Positions 24,401 through 36,394 of a DNA stretch of 64,000 bases are shown here, piece by piece. The DNA is from Rallus limicola (taxonomy: Eukaryota; Chordata; Aves; Gruiformes; Rallidae). Numbering within the stretch: the stretch's first letter is position 1; every line of letters starts with the position of its first letter. The notes under the pieces were generated by a model. That model was not told where the DNA came from. It was given only the letters and a program-made list of their open reading frames with translations, and did not search any database. The position numbers and the translations under genes are program-made. The stretch is from contig JAKCOZ010000010.1 of the NCBI GenBank assembly GCA_022605955.1, forward strand, positions 372,001 to 436,000. Reading direction: 5' to 3'.

Positions 24401-26924
24401 AGGCCTAGCTTCTTTACTTTGGGAGTTATTGCTGGACGTTTAGCATGTTTTGAACTGCAGTCGTCTTGGGACGAGAAAAGCACCGTAGGAGGTTCCAGGC
24501 ATGTTCCCACTTTCCTGGCAAAGGAAAAGGCTGAGAACCAAAGTGACAGGGGCTGCTTGTGTGTCCTGTTAGGAGGTTTCAGACAAGCTATGCCTTTCAG
24601 GCCTAGCTTCTTTACTTCGGGAGTTATTGATGGATGATTAGCATGTTTTGAACTGTAGTCTGCTAGGGCCGAGAAAAGCACAGTAGGAGGTTCCAGGCAT
24701 TTTCCCTCCTTCCTGGCAAAGGAAAAGGCTGAGAGCCAAAGTGAGAGGGGCTGCTTGTGTATCCTGTAAGGAGGTTTCAGACAAGCTATTCCTTTCAGGC
24801 CTAGCTTTTTTAATTTGGGAGTTATTGCTGGACGTTTAGCATGTTTTGATCTGCAGTCTGCTTCGGTCGAGAAAAGCATCGTAGGAGGTTCCAGGCATGT
24901 TCCCTCTTTCCTGGCAAAGGAAAAGGCTGAGAGCCAAAGTGAAAGGGGCTGCTTGTGTGTCCTGTTAGGAGGTTTCAGACAAGCTATGCCATTCAGGCCT
25001 AGCTTCTTTACTTTGGGAGTTATTGCTAGACGTTTAGCATGTTTTGAACTGCAGTCTGCTAGGGCCGAGAAAAGCATCGTAGGAGGTTCCAGGCATGTTC
25101 CCTCTTTGCCTCTCCAGGCAGTGTGCTCCAGCCGAGAAAAACACCTGATGAGGTTCCAGCAATAATCCCTCTTTCCTGGCAATAGGAAAAGGCTGAGAAA
25201 CAAAGTGATAGGGGCTACTTGTGTGTTCTGTTAGGAGGTTTCAGACAAGCTGTGCCTTTCAATCGTAGCTTCTTTTATTTGGGAGTTATTGCTGGATGTT
25301 TAGAATGTTTTGAACGGCAGTGTGCTCTAGCCGAGAATAAGACCTGTGGAGGTTCCAACAATGTTCCCCTAAGGAAAGTGCTGTGCACCAAATTGATAGG
25401 TGCTGCTTGTGTGTCCTGTTAGGAGGTTTCAGACAAGATATGCCTTTCAGTCCTAGCTTCTTTAATTTGGGAGTTAATACTGGGCGTTTAAAATGTTTTG
25501 AACGGCAGTCTGCTACGTCCGAGGAAAACACTGTAGGAGGTACCAAGAATGTTCCCTCTTTCCTGGCAAAGGAAAAGGCTGAGAGCCAAAGTGACAGGGG
25601 CTGCTTGTGTGTTCTGTTAGGAGGTTTCAGACAACCTATGACTTTCTGTCCTAGCTTCTTTACTTTGGGAGTTATTGCTGGACGTTTAGCATGTTTTGAA
25701 CTGCAGTCTGCTAGGGCCGAGAAAAGCACTCTAGGAGCTAGCAAGCATGTTCCCTCTTTCCTGCCAAAGGAAAAGGCTGAGAGCCAAAGTGACAGGGGCT
25801 GCTTGTGTGTCCTGTTAGGAGGTTTAAGACAAGCTATGCCTTTCAGTCCTAGCTTCTTTACTTTGGGAGTTATTGCTGGACGTTTAGCATGTTCTGAACT
25901 GCAGTCTGCTAGGGGCGAGAAAATCACAGTAGCAGGTTCCAGGCATGTTCCCTCTTTCCAGGTTAAGGAAAAGGCTGAGAGCCAAAGTGACAGGGGCTGC
26001 TTGTGTGTCCTGTTAGGAGGTTTCAGACAAGCTATGCCATTCAGGCCTAGCTTCTTTACTTTGGGAGTAATTGCTGGACGTTTAGCATGTTTTGAACTGC
26101 AGTCTGCTAGGGCCGAGAAAAGCACCGTAGGAGGTTCCAGGCATGTTCCCACTTTCCAGGCAAAGGAAAAGGCTGAGAGCCAAAGTGACAGGGGCTGCTT
26201 GTGTGTCCTGTTAGGAGATTTCAGACAAGCTATGCCTTTCAGGCCTAGCTTCTTTACTTTGGGAGTTATTGCTGGACGTTTAGCATGTTTTGAACGGTAG
26301 TCTGTAGGGACGAGAAAAGCACCGTAGGAGGTTCCAGGCATATTCCCTCTTTCCTGGCAAAGGAAAAGGCTGAGAACCAAAGTGAGAGGGGCTGCTTGTG
26401 TGTCCTGGTAGGAGGTTTCAGACAAGCTATGCCTTTCCGGCCTAGCTTCTTTACTTTGGGAGTTATTGCTGGACGTTTAGCATGTTTTGAACTGCAGTCT
26501 TCTAGGGGCGAGAAAAGCACAGTAGCAGGTTCCAGGCATGTTCCCTCTTTCCTGGCAAAGGAAAAGGCTGAGAGCCAAAGTGACAGGGTCTGCTTGTGTG
26601 TCCTGTTAGGAGGTTTCAGACAAGCTATGCCTTTCCGGCCTAGCTTCTTTACTTTGGGAGTTATTGCTGGACGTTTAGCATGTTTTGAACTGCAGTCTGC
26701 TAGGGCCGAGAAAAGCACCGTAGGAGGTTCCAGGCATGTTCCCTCTTTCCTGGCAAAGGAAAAGGCTGGGAGCCAAAGTGACAGGGGCTGCTTGTGTGTC
26801 CAGTTAGGAGGTTTCAGACAAGCTATGCCTTTCAGTCCTAGCTTCTTTACCTTGGGAGTTATTGCTGGACGTTTAGCATGTTTTGAACTGCAGTCTGCTA
26901 GGGCCAAGAAAAGCACAGTAGCAG
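18401..26924 (+). repeat. Mixed satellite stretch without a clean higher-order period
   Basis: Continuous 198-bp monomers with more scattered differences. Pieces recur at irregular distances: a segment near 19.8 kb resembles 23.6 kb, the segment from about 20.5 kb resembles 26.3 kb, and 24.3-26.3 kb resembles 27.9-29.8 kb (offset about 3.62 kb). Near 25,107-25,130 and 25,366 there are shortened monomers with internal deletions that also mark the next block. Confidence 0.75.
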
Positions 26925-29900
26925 GTTCCAGGCATGTTCCCTCTTTCCTGGCAAAGGAAAAGGCTGAGAGCCAAAGTGACAGGGTCTCCTTGTGTGTCCT
27001 GTTAGGAGGTTTCAGACAAGCTATTCCATTCCAGGCCTAGCTTCTTTATTTGGGAGATATTGCTGGACATTTAGCATGTTTTGAACTGCAGTCTGCTACA
27101 GCCAAGAAAAGCACTCTAGGACCTAGCAAGCATGTTCCCTCTTTCCTGGGAAAGGAAAAAGCTGAGAGCCAAAGTGACAGGGGCTGCTTGTGTATCCTGT
27201 AAGGAGGTTTCAGACAAGCTATGCCTTTCAGTCCTAGCTTCTTTACTTTGGGAGTTATTGCTGGACCTTTAGCATGTTTTGAACTCCAGTCTGCTTGGGC
27301 CGAGAAAAGCACAGTAGCAGGTTCCAGGCATGTTCCCACTTTCCTGGCAAAGTAAACGGCTGAGAACCAAAGTGAAAGGGGCTGCTTGTGTGTCCTCTAA
27401 GAGGTTTTAGACAAGCTATGCATTTCAGGCCTAGCTTCTTTACTTTGGGATTTATTGATGGACGATTAGCATGTTTTGAACTGTAGTCTGCTAGGGCCGA
27501 GAAAAGCACCGTAGGAGGTTCCAGGCATGTTCCCTCTTTCCTGGCAAAGGAAAAGGCTGAGAGCCAAAGTGACAGGGGCTGCTTGTGTGTCCAGTTAGGA
27601 GGTTTCAGACAAGCTATGCCTTTCAGTCCTAGCTTCTTTACTTTGGGAGTTATTGCTGGACATTTAGCATATTATGAACTGCAGTCTGCTAGGGCCGAGA
27701 AAAGCACCGTAGGAGGTTCCAGGCATGTTCCCTCTTTCCAGGTTAAGGAAAAGGCTGAGAGCCAAAGTGACAGGGGCTGCTCGTGTGTCCTGTTAGGAGG
27801 TTTCAGACAAGCTATGCCTTTCCGGCCTAGCTTCTTTACTTTGGGAGTTATTGCTGGACGTTTAGCATGTTTTGAACTGCAGTCTGCTAGGGCCGAGAAA
27901 AGCACCGTAGGAGGTTCCAGGCATGGTCCCTCTTTCCTGGCAAAGGAGAAGGCTGAGAGCCAAAGTGACAGGGGCTGCTTGTGTGTCCTTTTAGGAGGTT
28001 TCAGACAAGCTATTCCATTCCAGGCCTAGCTTCTTTACTTTGGGAGTTATTGCTGGACGTTTAGCATGTTTTGAACTGCAGTCGTCTTGGGACGAGAAAA
28101 GCACCGTAGGAGGTTCCAGGCATGTTCCCACTTTCCTGGCAAAGGAAAAGGCTGAGAACCAAAGTGACAGGGGCTGCTTGTGTGTCCTGTTAGGAGGTTT
28201 CAGACAAGCTATGCCTTTCAGGCCTAGCTTCTTTACTTTGGGAGTTATTGATGGATGATTAGCATGTTTTGAACTGTAGTCTGCTAGGGCCGAGAAAAGC
28301 ACAGTAGGAGGTTCCAGGCATTTTCCCTCCTTCCTGGCAAAGGAAAAGGCTGAGAGCCAAAGTGAGAGGGGCTGCTTGTGTATCCTGTAAGGAGGTTTCA
28401 GACAAGCTATGCCTTTCAGGCCTAGCTTCTTTACTTTGGGAGTTATTGCTGGACGTTTAGCATGTTTTGAACTGCAGTCTGCTTCGGTCGAGAAAAGCAT
28501 CGTAGGAGGTTCCAGGCATGTTCCCTCTTTCCTGGCAAAGGAAAAGGCTGAGAGCCAAAGTGAAAGGGGCTGCTTGTGTGTCCTGTTAGGAGGTTTCAGA
28601 CAAGCTATGCCATTCAGGCCTAGCTTCTTTACTTTGGGAGTTATTGCTAGACGTTTAGCATGTTTTGAACTGCAGTCTGCTAGGGCCGAGAAAAGCATCG
28701 TAGGAGGTTCCAGGCATGTTCCTTTGCCTCTCCAGGCAGTGTGCTCCAGCCGAGAAAAACACCTGATGAGGTTCCAGCAATAATCCCTCTTTCCTGGCAA
28801 TAGGAAAAGGCTGAGAAACAAAGTGATAGGGGCTACTTGTGTGTTCTGTTAGGAGGTTTCAGACAAGCTGTGCCTTTCAATCGTAGCTTCTTTTATTTGG
28901 GAGTTATTGCTGGATGTTTAGAATGTTTTGAACGGCAGTGTGCTCTAGCCGAGAATAAGACCTGTGGAGGTGCCAACAATGTTCCCCTAAGGAAAGTGCT
29001 GAGGACCAAATTGATAGGTGCTGCTTGTGTGTCCTGTTAGGAGGTTTCAGACAAGATATGCCTTTCAGTCCTAGCTTCTTTAATTTGGGAGTTAATACTG
29101 GGCGTTTAAAATGTTTTGAACGGCAGTATGCTACGTCCGAGGAAAACACTGTAGGAGGTACCAAGAATGTTCCCTCTTTCCTGGCAAAGGAAAAGGCTGA
29201 GAGCCAAAGTGACAGGGGCTGCTTGTGTGTTCTGTTAGGAGGTTTCAGACAACCTATGACTTTCTGTCCTAGCTTCTTTACTTTGGGAGTTATTGCTGGA
29301 CGTTTAGCATGTTTTGAACTGCAGTCTGCTAGGGCCGAGAAAAGCACTCTAGGAGCTAGCAAGCATGTTCCCTCTTTCCTGCCAAAGGAAAAGGCTGAGA
29401 GCCAAAGTGACAGGGGCTGCTTGTGTGTCCAGTTAGGAGGTTTAAGACAAGCTATGCCTTTCAGTCCTAGCTTCTTTACTTTGGGAGTTATTGCTGGACG
29501 TTTAGCATGTTCTGAACTGCAGTCTGCTAGGGGCGAGAAAAGCACAGTAGCAGGTTCCAGGCATGTTCCCTCTTTCCAGGTTAAGGAAAAGGCTGAGAGC
29601 CAAAGTGACAGGGGCTGCTTGTGTGTCCTGTTAGGAGGTTTCAGACAAGCTATGCCATTCAGGCCTAGCTTCTTTACTTTGGGAGTAATTGCTGGACGTT
29701 TAGCATGTTTTGAACTGCAGTCTGCTAGGGCCGAGAAAAGCACCGTAGGAGGTTCCAGGCATGTTCCCACTTTCCAGGCAAAGGAAAAGGCTGAGAGCCA
29801 AAGTGACAGGGGCTGCTTGTGTGTCCTGTTAGGAGGTTTCAGACAAGCTATGCCTTTCCGGCCTAGCTTCTTTACTTTGGGAGTTATTGCTGGACGTTTA

Positions 29901-29949
29901 GCATGTTTTGAACTGCAGTCTGCTAGGGCCGAGAAAAGCACCGTAGGAG
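26925..29949 (+). repeat. 3025-bp higher-order repeat, copy 1
   Basis: Matches the following block at a constant 3025-bp offset with very few differences (for example GGACATTTAGC near 27,066 against GGACGTTTAGC near 30,091). The length is 15 monomers plus 55 bp. It contains shortened monomers, including one where the usual sequence after CATGTTCC jumps to TTTGCCTCTCCAGGCAGTGT near 28,720 and one lacking the CTTTCCTGGCAAAG segment near 28,982. Confidence 0.9.
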
Positions 29950-32900
29950 GTTCCAGGCATGTTCCCTCTTTCCTGGCAAAGGAAAAGGCTGAGAGCCAAA
30001 GTGACAGGGTCTCCTTGTGTGTCCTGTTAGGAGGTTTCAGACAAGCTATTCCATTCCAGGCCTAGCTTCTTTATTTGGGAGATATTGCTGGACGTTTAGC
30101 ATGTTTTGAACTGCAGTCTGCTACAGCCAAGAAAAGCACTCTAGGACCTAGCAAGCATGTTCCCTCTTTCCTGGGAAAGGAAAAAGCTGAGAGCCAAAGT
30201 GACAGGGGCTGCTTGTGTATCCTGTAAGGAGGTTTCAGACAAGCTATGCCTTTCAGTCCTAGCTTCTTTACTTTGGGAGTTATTGCTGGACCTTTAGCAT
30301 GTTTTGAACTCCAGTCTGCTTGGGCCGAGAAAAGCACAGTAGCAGGTTCCAGGCATGTTCCCACTTTCCTGGCAAAGTAAACGGCTGAGAACCAAAGTGA
30401 AAGGGGCTGCTTGTGTGTCCTCTAAGAGGTTTTAGACAAGCTATGCATTTCAGGCCTAGCTTCTTTACTTTGGGATTTATTGATGGACGATTAGCATGTT
30501 TTGAACTGTAGTCTGCTAGGGCCGAGAAAAGCACCGTAGGAGGTTCCAGGCATGTTCCCTCTTTCCTGGCAAAGGAAAAGGCTGAGAGCCAAAGTGACAG
30601 GGGCTGCTTGTGTGTCCAGTTAGGAGGTTTCAGACAAGCTATGCCTTTCAGTCCTAGCTTCTTTACTTTGGGAGTTATTGCTGGACATTTAGCATATTAT
30701 GAACTGCAGTCTGCTAGGGCCGAGAAAAGCACCGTAGGAGGTTCCAGGCATGTTCCCTCTTTCCAGGTTAAGGAAAAGGCTGAGAGCCAAAGTGACAGGG
30801 GCTGCTCGTGTGTCCTGTTAGGAGGTTTCAGACAAGCTATGCCTTTCCGGCCTAGCTTCTTTACTTTGGGAGTTATTGCTGGACGTTTAGCATGTTTTGA
30901 ACTGCAGTCTGCTAGGGCCGAGAAAAGCACCGTAGGAGGTTCCAGGCATGGTCCCTCTTTCCTGGCAAAGGAGAAGGCTGAGAGCCAAAGTGACAGGGGC
31001 TGCTTGTGTGTCCTTTTAGGAGGTTTCAGACAAGCTATTCCATTCCAGGCCTAGCTTCTTTACTTTGGGAGTTATTGCTGGACGTTTAGCATGTTTTGAA
31101 CTGCAGTCGTCTTGGGACGAGAAAAGCACCGTAGGAGGTTCCAGGCATGTTCCCACTTTCCTGGCAAAGGAAAAGGCTGAGAACCAAAGTGACAGGGGCT
31201 GCTTGTGTGTCCTGTTAGGAGGTTTCAGACAAGCTATGCCTTTCAGGCCTAGCTTCTTTACTTTGGGAGTTATTGATGGATGATTAGCATGTTTTGAACT
31301 GTAGTCTGCTAGGGCCGAGAAAAGCACAGTAGGAGGTTCCAGGCATTTTCCCTCCTTCCTGGCAAAGGAAAAGGCTGAGAGCCAAAGTGAGAGGGGCTGC
31401 TTGTGTATCCTGTAAGGAGGTTTCAGACAAGCTATGCCTTTCAGGCCTAGCTTCTTTACTTTGGGAGTTATTGCTGGACGTTTAGCATGTTTTGAACTGC
31501 AGTCTGCTTCGGTCGAGAAAAGCATCGTAGGAGGTTCCAGGCATGTTCCCTCTTTCCTGGCAAAGGAAAAGGCTGAGAGCCAAAGTGAAAGGGGCTGCTT
31601 GTGTGTCCTGTTAGGAGGTTTCAGACAAGCTATGCCATTCAGGCCTAGCTTCTTTACTTTGGGAGTTATTGCTAGACGTTTAGCATGTTTTGAACTGCAG
31701 TCTGCTAGGGCCGAGAAAAGCATCGTAGGAGGTTCCAGGCATGTTCCTTTGCCTCTCCAGGCAGTGTGCTCCAGCCGAGAAAAACACCTGATGAGGTTCC
31801 AGCAATAATCCCTCTTTCCTGGCAATAGGAAAAGGCTGAGAAACAAAGTGATAGGGGCTACTTGTGTGTTCTGTTAGGAGGTTTCAGACAAGCTGTGCCT
31901 TTCAATCGTAGCTTCTTTTATTTGGGAGTTATTGCTGGATGTTTAGAATGTTTTGAACGGCAGTGTGCTCTAGCCGAGAATAAGACCTGTGGAGGTGCCA
32001 ACAATGTTCCCCTAAGGAAAGTGCTGAGGACCAAATTGATAGGTGCTGCTTGTGTGTCCTGTTAGGAGGTTTCAGACAAGATATGCCTTTCAGTCCTAGC
32101 TTCTTTAATTTGGGAGTTAATACTGGGCGTTTAAAATGTTTTGAACGGCAGTATGCTACGTCCGAGGAAAACACTGTAGGAGGTACCAAGAATGTTCCCT
32201 CTTTCCTGGCAAAGGAAAAGGCTGAGAGCCAAAGTGACAGGGGCTGCTTGTGTGTTCTGTTAGGAGGTTTCAGACAACCTATGACTTTCTGTCCTAGCTT
32301 CTTTACTTTGGGAGTTATTGCTGGACGTTTAGCATGTTTTGAACTGCAGTCTGCTAGGGCCGAGAAAAGCACTCTAGGAGCTAGCAAGCATGTTCCCTCT
32401 TTCCTGCCAAAGGAAAAGGCTGAGAGCCAAAGTGACAGGGGCTGCTTGTGTGTCCAGTTAGGAGGTTTAAGACAAGCTATGCCTTTCAGTCCTAGCTTCT
32501 TTACTTTGGGAGTTATTGCTGGACGTTTAGCATGTTCTGAACTGCAGTCTGCTAGGGGCGAGAAAAGCACAGTAGCAGGTTCCAGGCATGTTCCCTCTTT
32601 CCAGGTTAAGGAAAAGGCTGAGAGCCAAAGTGACAGGGGCTGCTTGTGTGTCCTGTTAGGAGGTTTCAGACAAGCTATGCCATTCAGGCCTAGCTTCTTT
32701 ACTTTGGGAGTAATTGCTGGACGTTTAGCATGTTTTGAACTGCAGTCTGCTAGGGCCGAGAAAAGCACCGTAGGAGGTTCCAGGCATGTTCCCACTTTCC
32801 AGGCAAAGGAAAAGGCTGAGAGCCAAAGTGACAGGGGCTGCTTGTGTGTCCTGTTAGGAGGTTTCAGACAAGCTATGCCTTTCCGGCCTAGCTTCTTTAC

Positions 32901-33120
32901 TTTGGGAGTTATTGCTGGACGTTTAGCATGTTTTGAACTGCAGTCTGCTAGGGCCGAGAAAAGCACCGTAGGAGGTTCCAGGCATGTTCCCTCTTTCCTG
33001 GCAAAGGAAAAGGCTGAGAGCCAAAGTGACAGGGTCTCCTTGTGTGTCCTGTTAGGAGGTTTCAGACAAGCTATTCCATTCCAGGCCTAGCTTCTTTATT
33101 TGGGAGATATTGCTGGACGT
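29950..33120 (+). repeat. 3025-bp higher-order repeat, copy 2 plus short third start
   Basis: Second copy of the 3025-bp unit, with the same shortened monomers at about 31,745 and 32,007. Similarity to the start of the unit continues for roughly 145 bp past 32,975 and then ends at about 33,120, where a different monomer follows. Confidence 0.9.
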
Positions 33121-33637
33121 TTAGCATGTTTTGAACTGCAGTCTGCTAGGGCCGAGAAAAGCACCGTAGGAGGTTCCAGGCATGTTCCCTCTTTCCTGGC
33201 AAAGGAAAAGTCTGAGAACCAAAGTGACAGGGGCTGCCTGTGTGTCCTTTTAAGAGGTTTCAGACAAGCTATCCCTTTCTGGCCTAGCTTCTTTACTTTG
33301 GGAGTTATTGCTGGACGTTTAGCATGTTTTGAACTGCAGTCTGCTTCGGTCGAGAAAAGCATCGTAGGAGGTTCCAGGCATGTTCCCTCTTTCCTGGCAA
33401 AGGAAAAGTCTGAGAACCAAAGTGACAGGGGCTGCCTGTGTGTCCTTTTAAGAGGTTTCAGACAAGCTATCCCTTTCTGGCCTAGCTTCTTTACTTTGGG
33501 AGGTATTGCTGGACGTTTAGCATGTTTTGAACTGCAGTCTGCTAGGGCTGAGAAAAGCACCGTAGGAGGTTCCAGGCATGTTCCCTCTATCCTGGCAAAG
33601 GAAAAGGCTGAGAACCAAAGTGACAGGGTCTGCTGGT

Positions 33638-36394
33638 GTGTCCTGTTAGGAGTTTTCAGACAAGCTATGCCTTTCAGGCCTAGCTTCTTTACTTCGGGAG
33701 TTATTGCAGGACGTTTAGCGTGTTTATATTGCTGTCTCCTACGGCCAAGAAAAACACCTAATTGGTACCAGGAATGTTCCCTGTTTCCTGGCAAAGGAAA
33801 AGGTTGAGAGCCAAAGATACAGGGGCTGCTAGTGTGTTCTGTTAGGAGGTTTCAGAGAAGCTATTCCTTTCAGTCCTAGCTTCTTTACTTTGTTAGTTAT
33901 TGCTGGACGTTTAACATGTTTGGAATAGCAGTCTGCTACGGCCGAGAAAAGCACTGGAGAAGCTACAAGGAATGTTCCCTCTTTCCTGGCAAAGGAAAAT
34001 GCTGAGAGCCAAAGTGACAGGGGCTGCTTGTATGTTCTTTTAGGAGGTGTCAGACAAGATATTCCTTTCAGTTCTTGCTTCTTTACTTTGGGAGTTATTC
34101 CTGGACCTCTTGCATTTTTATATAGCAGTCTGCTACGGACGAGAAAAACACGTAATTTGTACCAGGAATATTCCCTCTTTCCTGGCAATGGAAAATGCTT
34201 AGAGCCAAAGTGACAGGGGCTTCTTCTGTTTTCCGTTAGGAGGTCTCAGACAAGCTATGCCTTTCAGGCCTAGCTTCTTTACTTTGGGAGTTATTGCTGG
34301 GCATTTAAAATGTTTAAATGGCAATGTGCTCCAGCCGAGAAAAACACCTGAGGACGTTCCAGCAATAATCCCACTTTCCTGGCAAAAGGAAAAGTCTGAG
34401 AGACAAAGTGACAGGGGCTGCTTGTGTGTTCTGTTAGGAGGTTTCAGACAAGCTATTCCTTTCAGTAGTAGCTTCTTTACTTTGGGTGTTATTGCTGGAC
34501 GTGTAGCATGTTTTGATTGGCAGTGTGCTAGGGCCAAGAAAAGCACCGTAGGAGGTTCCAGCAATGTTCACCTAATGAAAGTGCTGAGGGCCAAATTCAT
34601 AGGGGCTGCTTGTGTGTTCTGGTAGGAGGTTTCAGACAAGGCATGCCTTTCTGGCCTAGCTTCTTTACTTTTGGAGTTATTGCTGGTCGTTTAGCATGTT
34701 TTGAATAGCAGTCTGCTAGGGCCGAGAAAAACACCTAATTGGTAAGAGGAATATTTTCTCTTTCCTGGCAAATGAAAAGGCTGAGAGCCAAAGTGACAGG
34801 GGCTGCTTGTGTGTCCTGTTAGGAGGTTTCAGACAAGCTATGCCTTTCAGTCCTAGCTTCTTTACTTTGGGAGTTATTGCTGGACGTTTAGCATGTTTTG
34901 AACGGTAGTCTGTAGGGTCGAGAAAAGCACCGTAGGAGGTTCCAGGCATATTCCCTCTTTCCTGGCAAAGGAAAAGGCTGAGAACCAAAGTGAGAGGGGC
35001 TGCTTGTGTGTCCTGGTTGGAGGTTTCAGACAAGCTATGCCTTTCCGGCCTAGCTTCTTTACTTTGGGAGTTATTGCTGGACGTTTAGCATGTTTTGAAC
35101 TGCAGTCTGCTAGGGACGAGAAAAGCACAGTAGCAGGTTCCAGGCATGTTCCCTCTTTCCTGGCAAAGGAAAAGGCTGAGAGCCAAAGTGACATGGTCTG
35201 CTTGTGTGTCCTGTTAGGAGGTTTCAGACAAGCTATGCCTTTCAGGCCTAGCTTCTTTACTTTGGGAGTTATTGCTGGACGTTTAGCATGTTTTGAACTG
35301 CAGTCTGCTAGGGCCGAGAAAAGCACCGTAGGAGGTTCCAGGCATGTTCCCTCTTTCCTGGCAAAGGAAAAGGCTGGGAGCCAAAGTGACAGGGGCTGCT
35401 TGTGTGTCCAGTTAGGAGGTTTCAGACAAGCTATGCCTTTCAGTCCTAGCTTCTTTACTTTGGGAGTTATTGCTGGACATTTAGCACACTTTGAACTGCA
35501 GTCTGCTAGGGCCGAGAAAAGCACAGTAGCAGGTTCCAGGCATGTTCCCTCTTTCCTGGCAAAGGAAAAGGCTGAGAGCCAAAGTGACAGGGTCTGCTTG
35601 TGTGTCCTGTTAGGAGGTTTCAGGCATGCTATTCCATTCCAGGCCTAGCTTCTTTACTTTGGGAGTAATTGCTGGACGTTTAGCATGTTTTGAACTGCAG
35701 TCTGCTTGGGACGAGAAAAGCACCGTAGGAGGTTCCAGGCTTGTTCCCACTTTCCTGGCAAAGGAAAAGGCTGAGAACCAAAGTGACAGGGTCTGCTTGT
35801 GTGTCCTGTTAGGAGGTTTCAGACAAGCTATGCATTCCAGGCCTAGCTTCTTTACTTTGGGAGTAATTGCTGGACGTTTAGCATGTTTTGAACTGCAGTC
35901 TGCTTGGGACGAGAAAAGCACCGTAGGAGGTTCCAGGCATGTTCCCACTTTCCTGGCAAAGGAAAAGGCTGAGAACCAAAGTGACAGGGTCTGCTTGTGT
36001 GTCCTGTTAGGAGGTTTCAGACAAGCTATGCATTTCAGGCCTAGCTTCTTTACTTTGGGAGTTATTGATGGACGATTAGCATGTTTTGAACTGTAGTCTG
36101 CTAGGGACGAGAAAAGCACAGTAGGAGGTTCCAGGCATTTTCCCTCCTTCCTGTCAAAGGAAAAGGCTGAGAGCCAAAGTGACAGGGGCTGCTTGTGTAT
36201 CCTGTAAGGAGGTTTCAGACAAGCTATGCCTTTCAGGCCTAGCTTTTTTACTTTGGGAGTTATTGCTGGACGTTTAGCATGTTTTGAACTGCAGTCTGCT
36301 AGGGCCGAGAAAAGCACCGTAGGAGGTTCCAGGCATGTTCCCTCTATCCTGGCAAAGGAAAAGGCTGAGAACCAAAGTGACAGGGGCTTCTTGT
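33638..36394 (+). repeat. 2757-bp higher-order repeat, copy 1
   Basis: Constant 2757-bp offset to the next block (for example TTTACTTCGGGAGTTATTGC near 33,690 and 36,447). The length is close to 14 monomers minus 15 bp. It contains the most diverged monomers inside the homogenised array, such as those carrying AAACACCTAATTGGTACCAG and AAACACCTGAGGACGTTCC. Confidence 0.9.
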
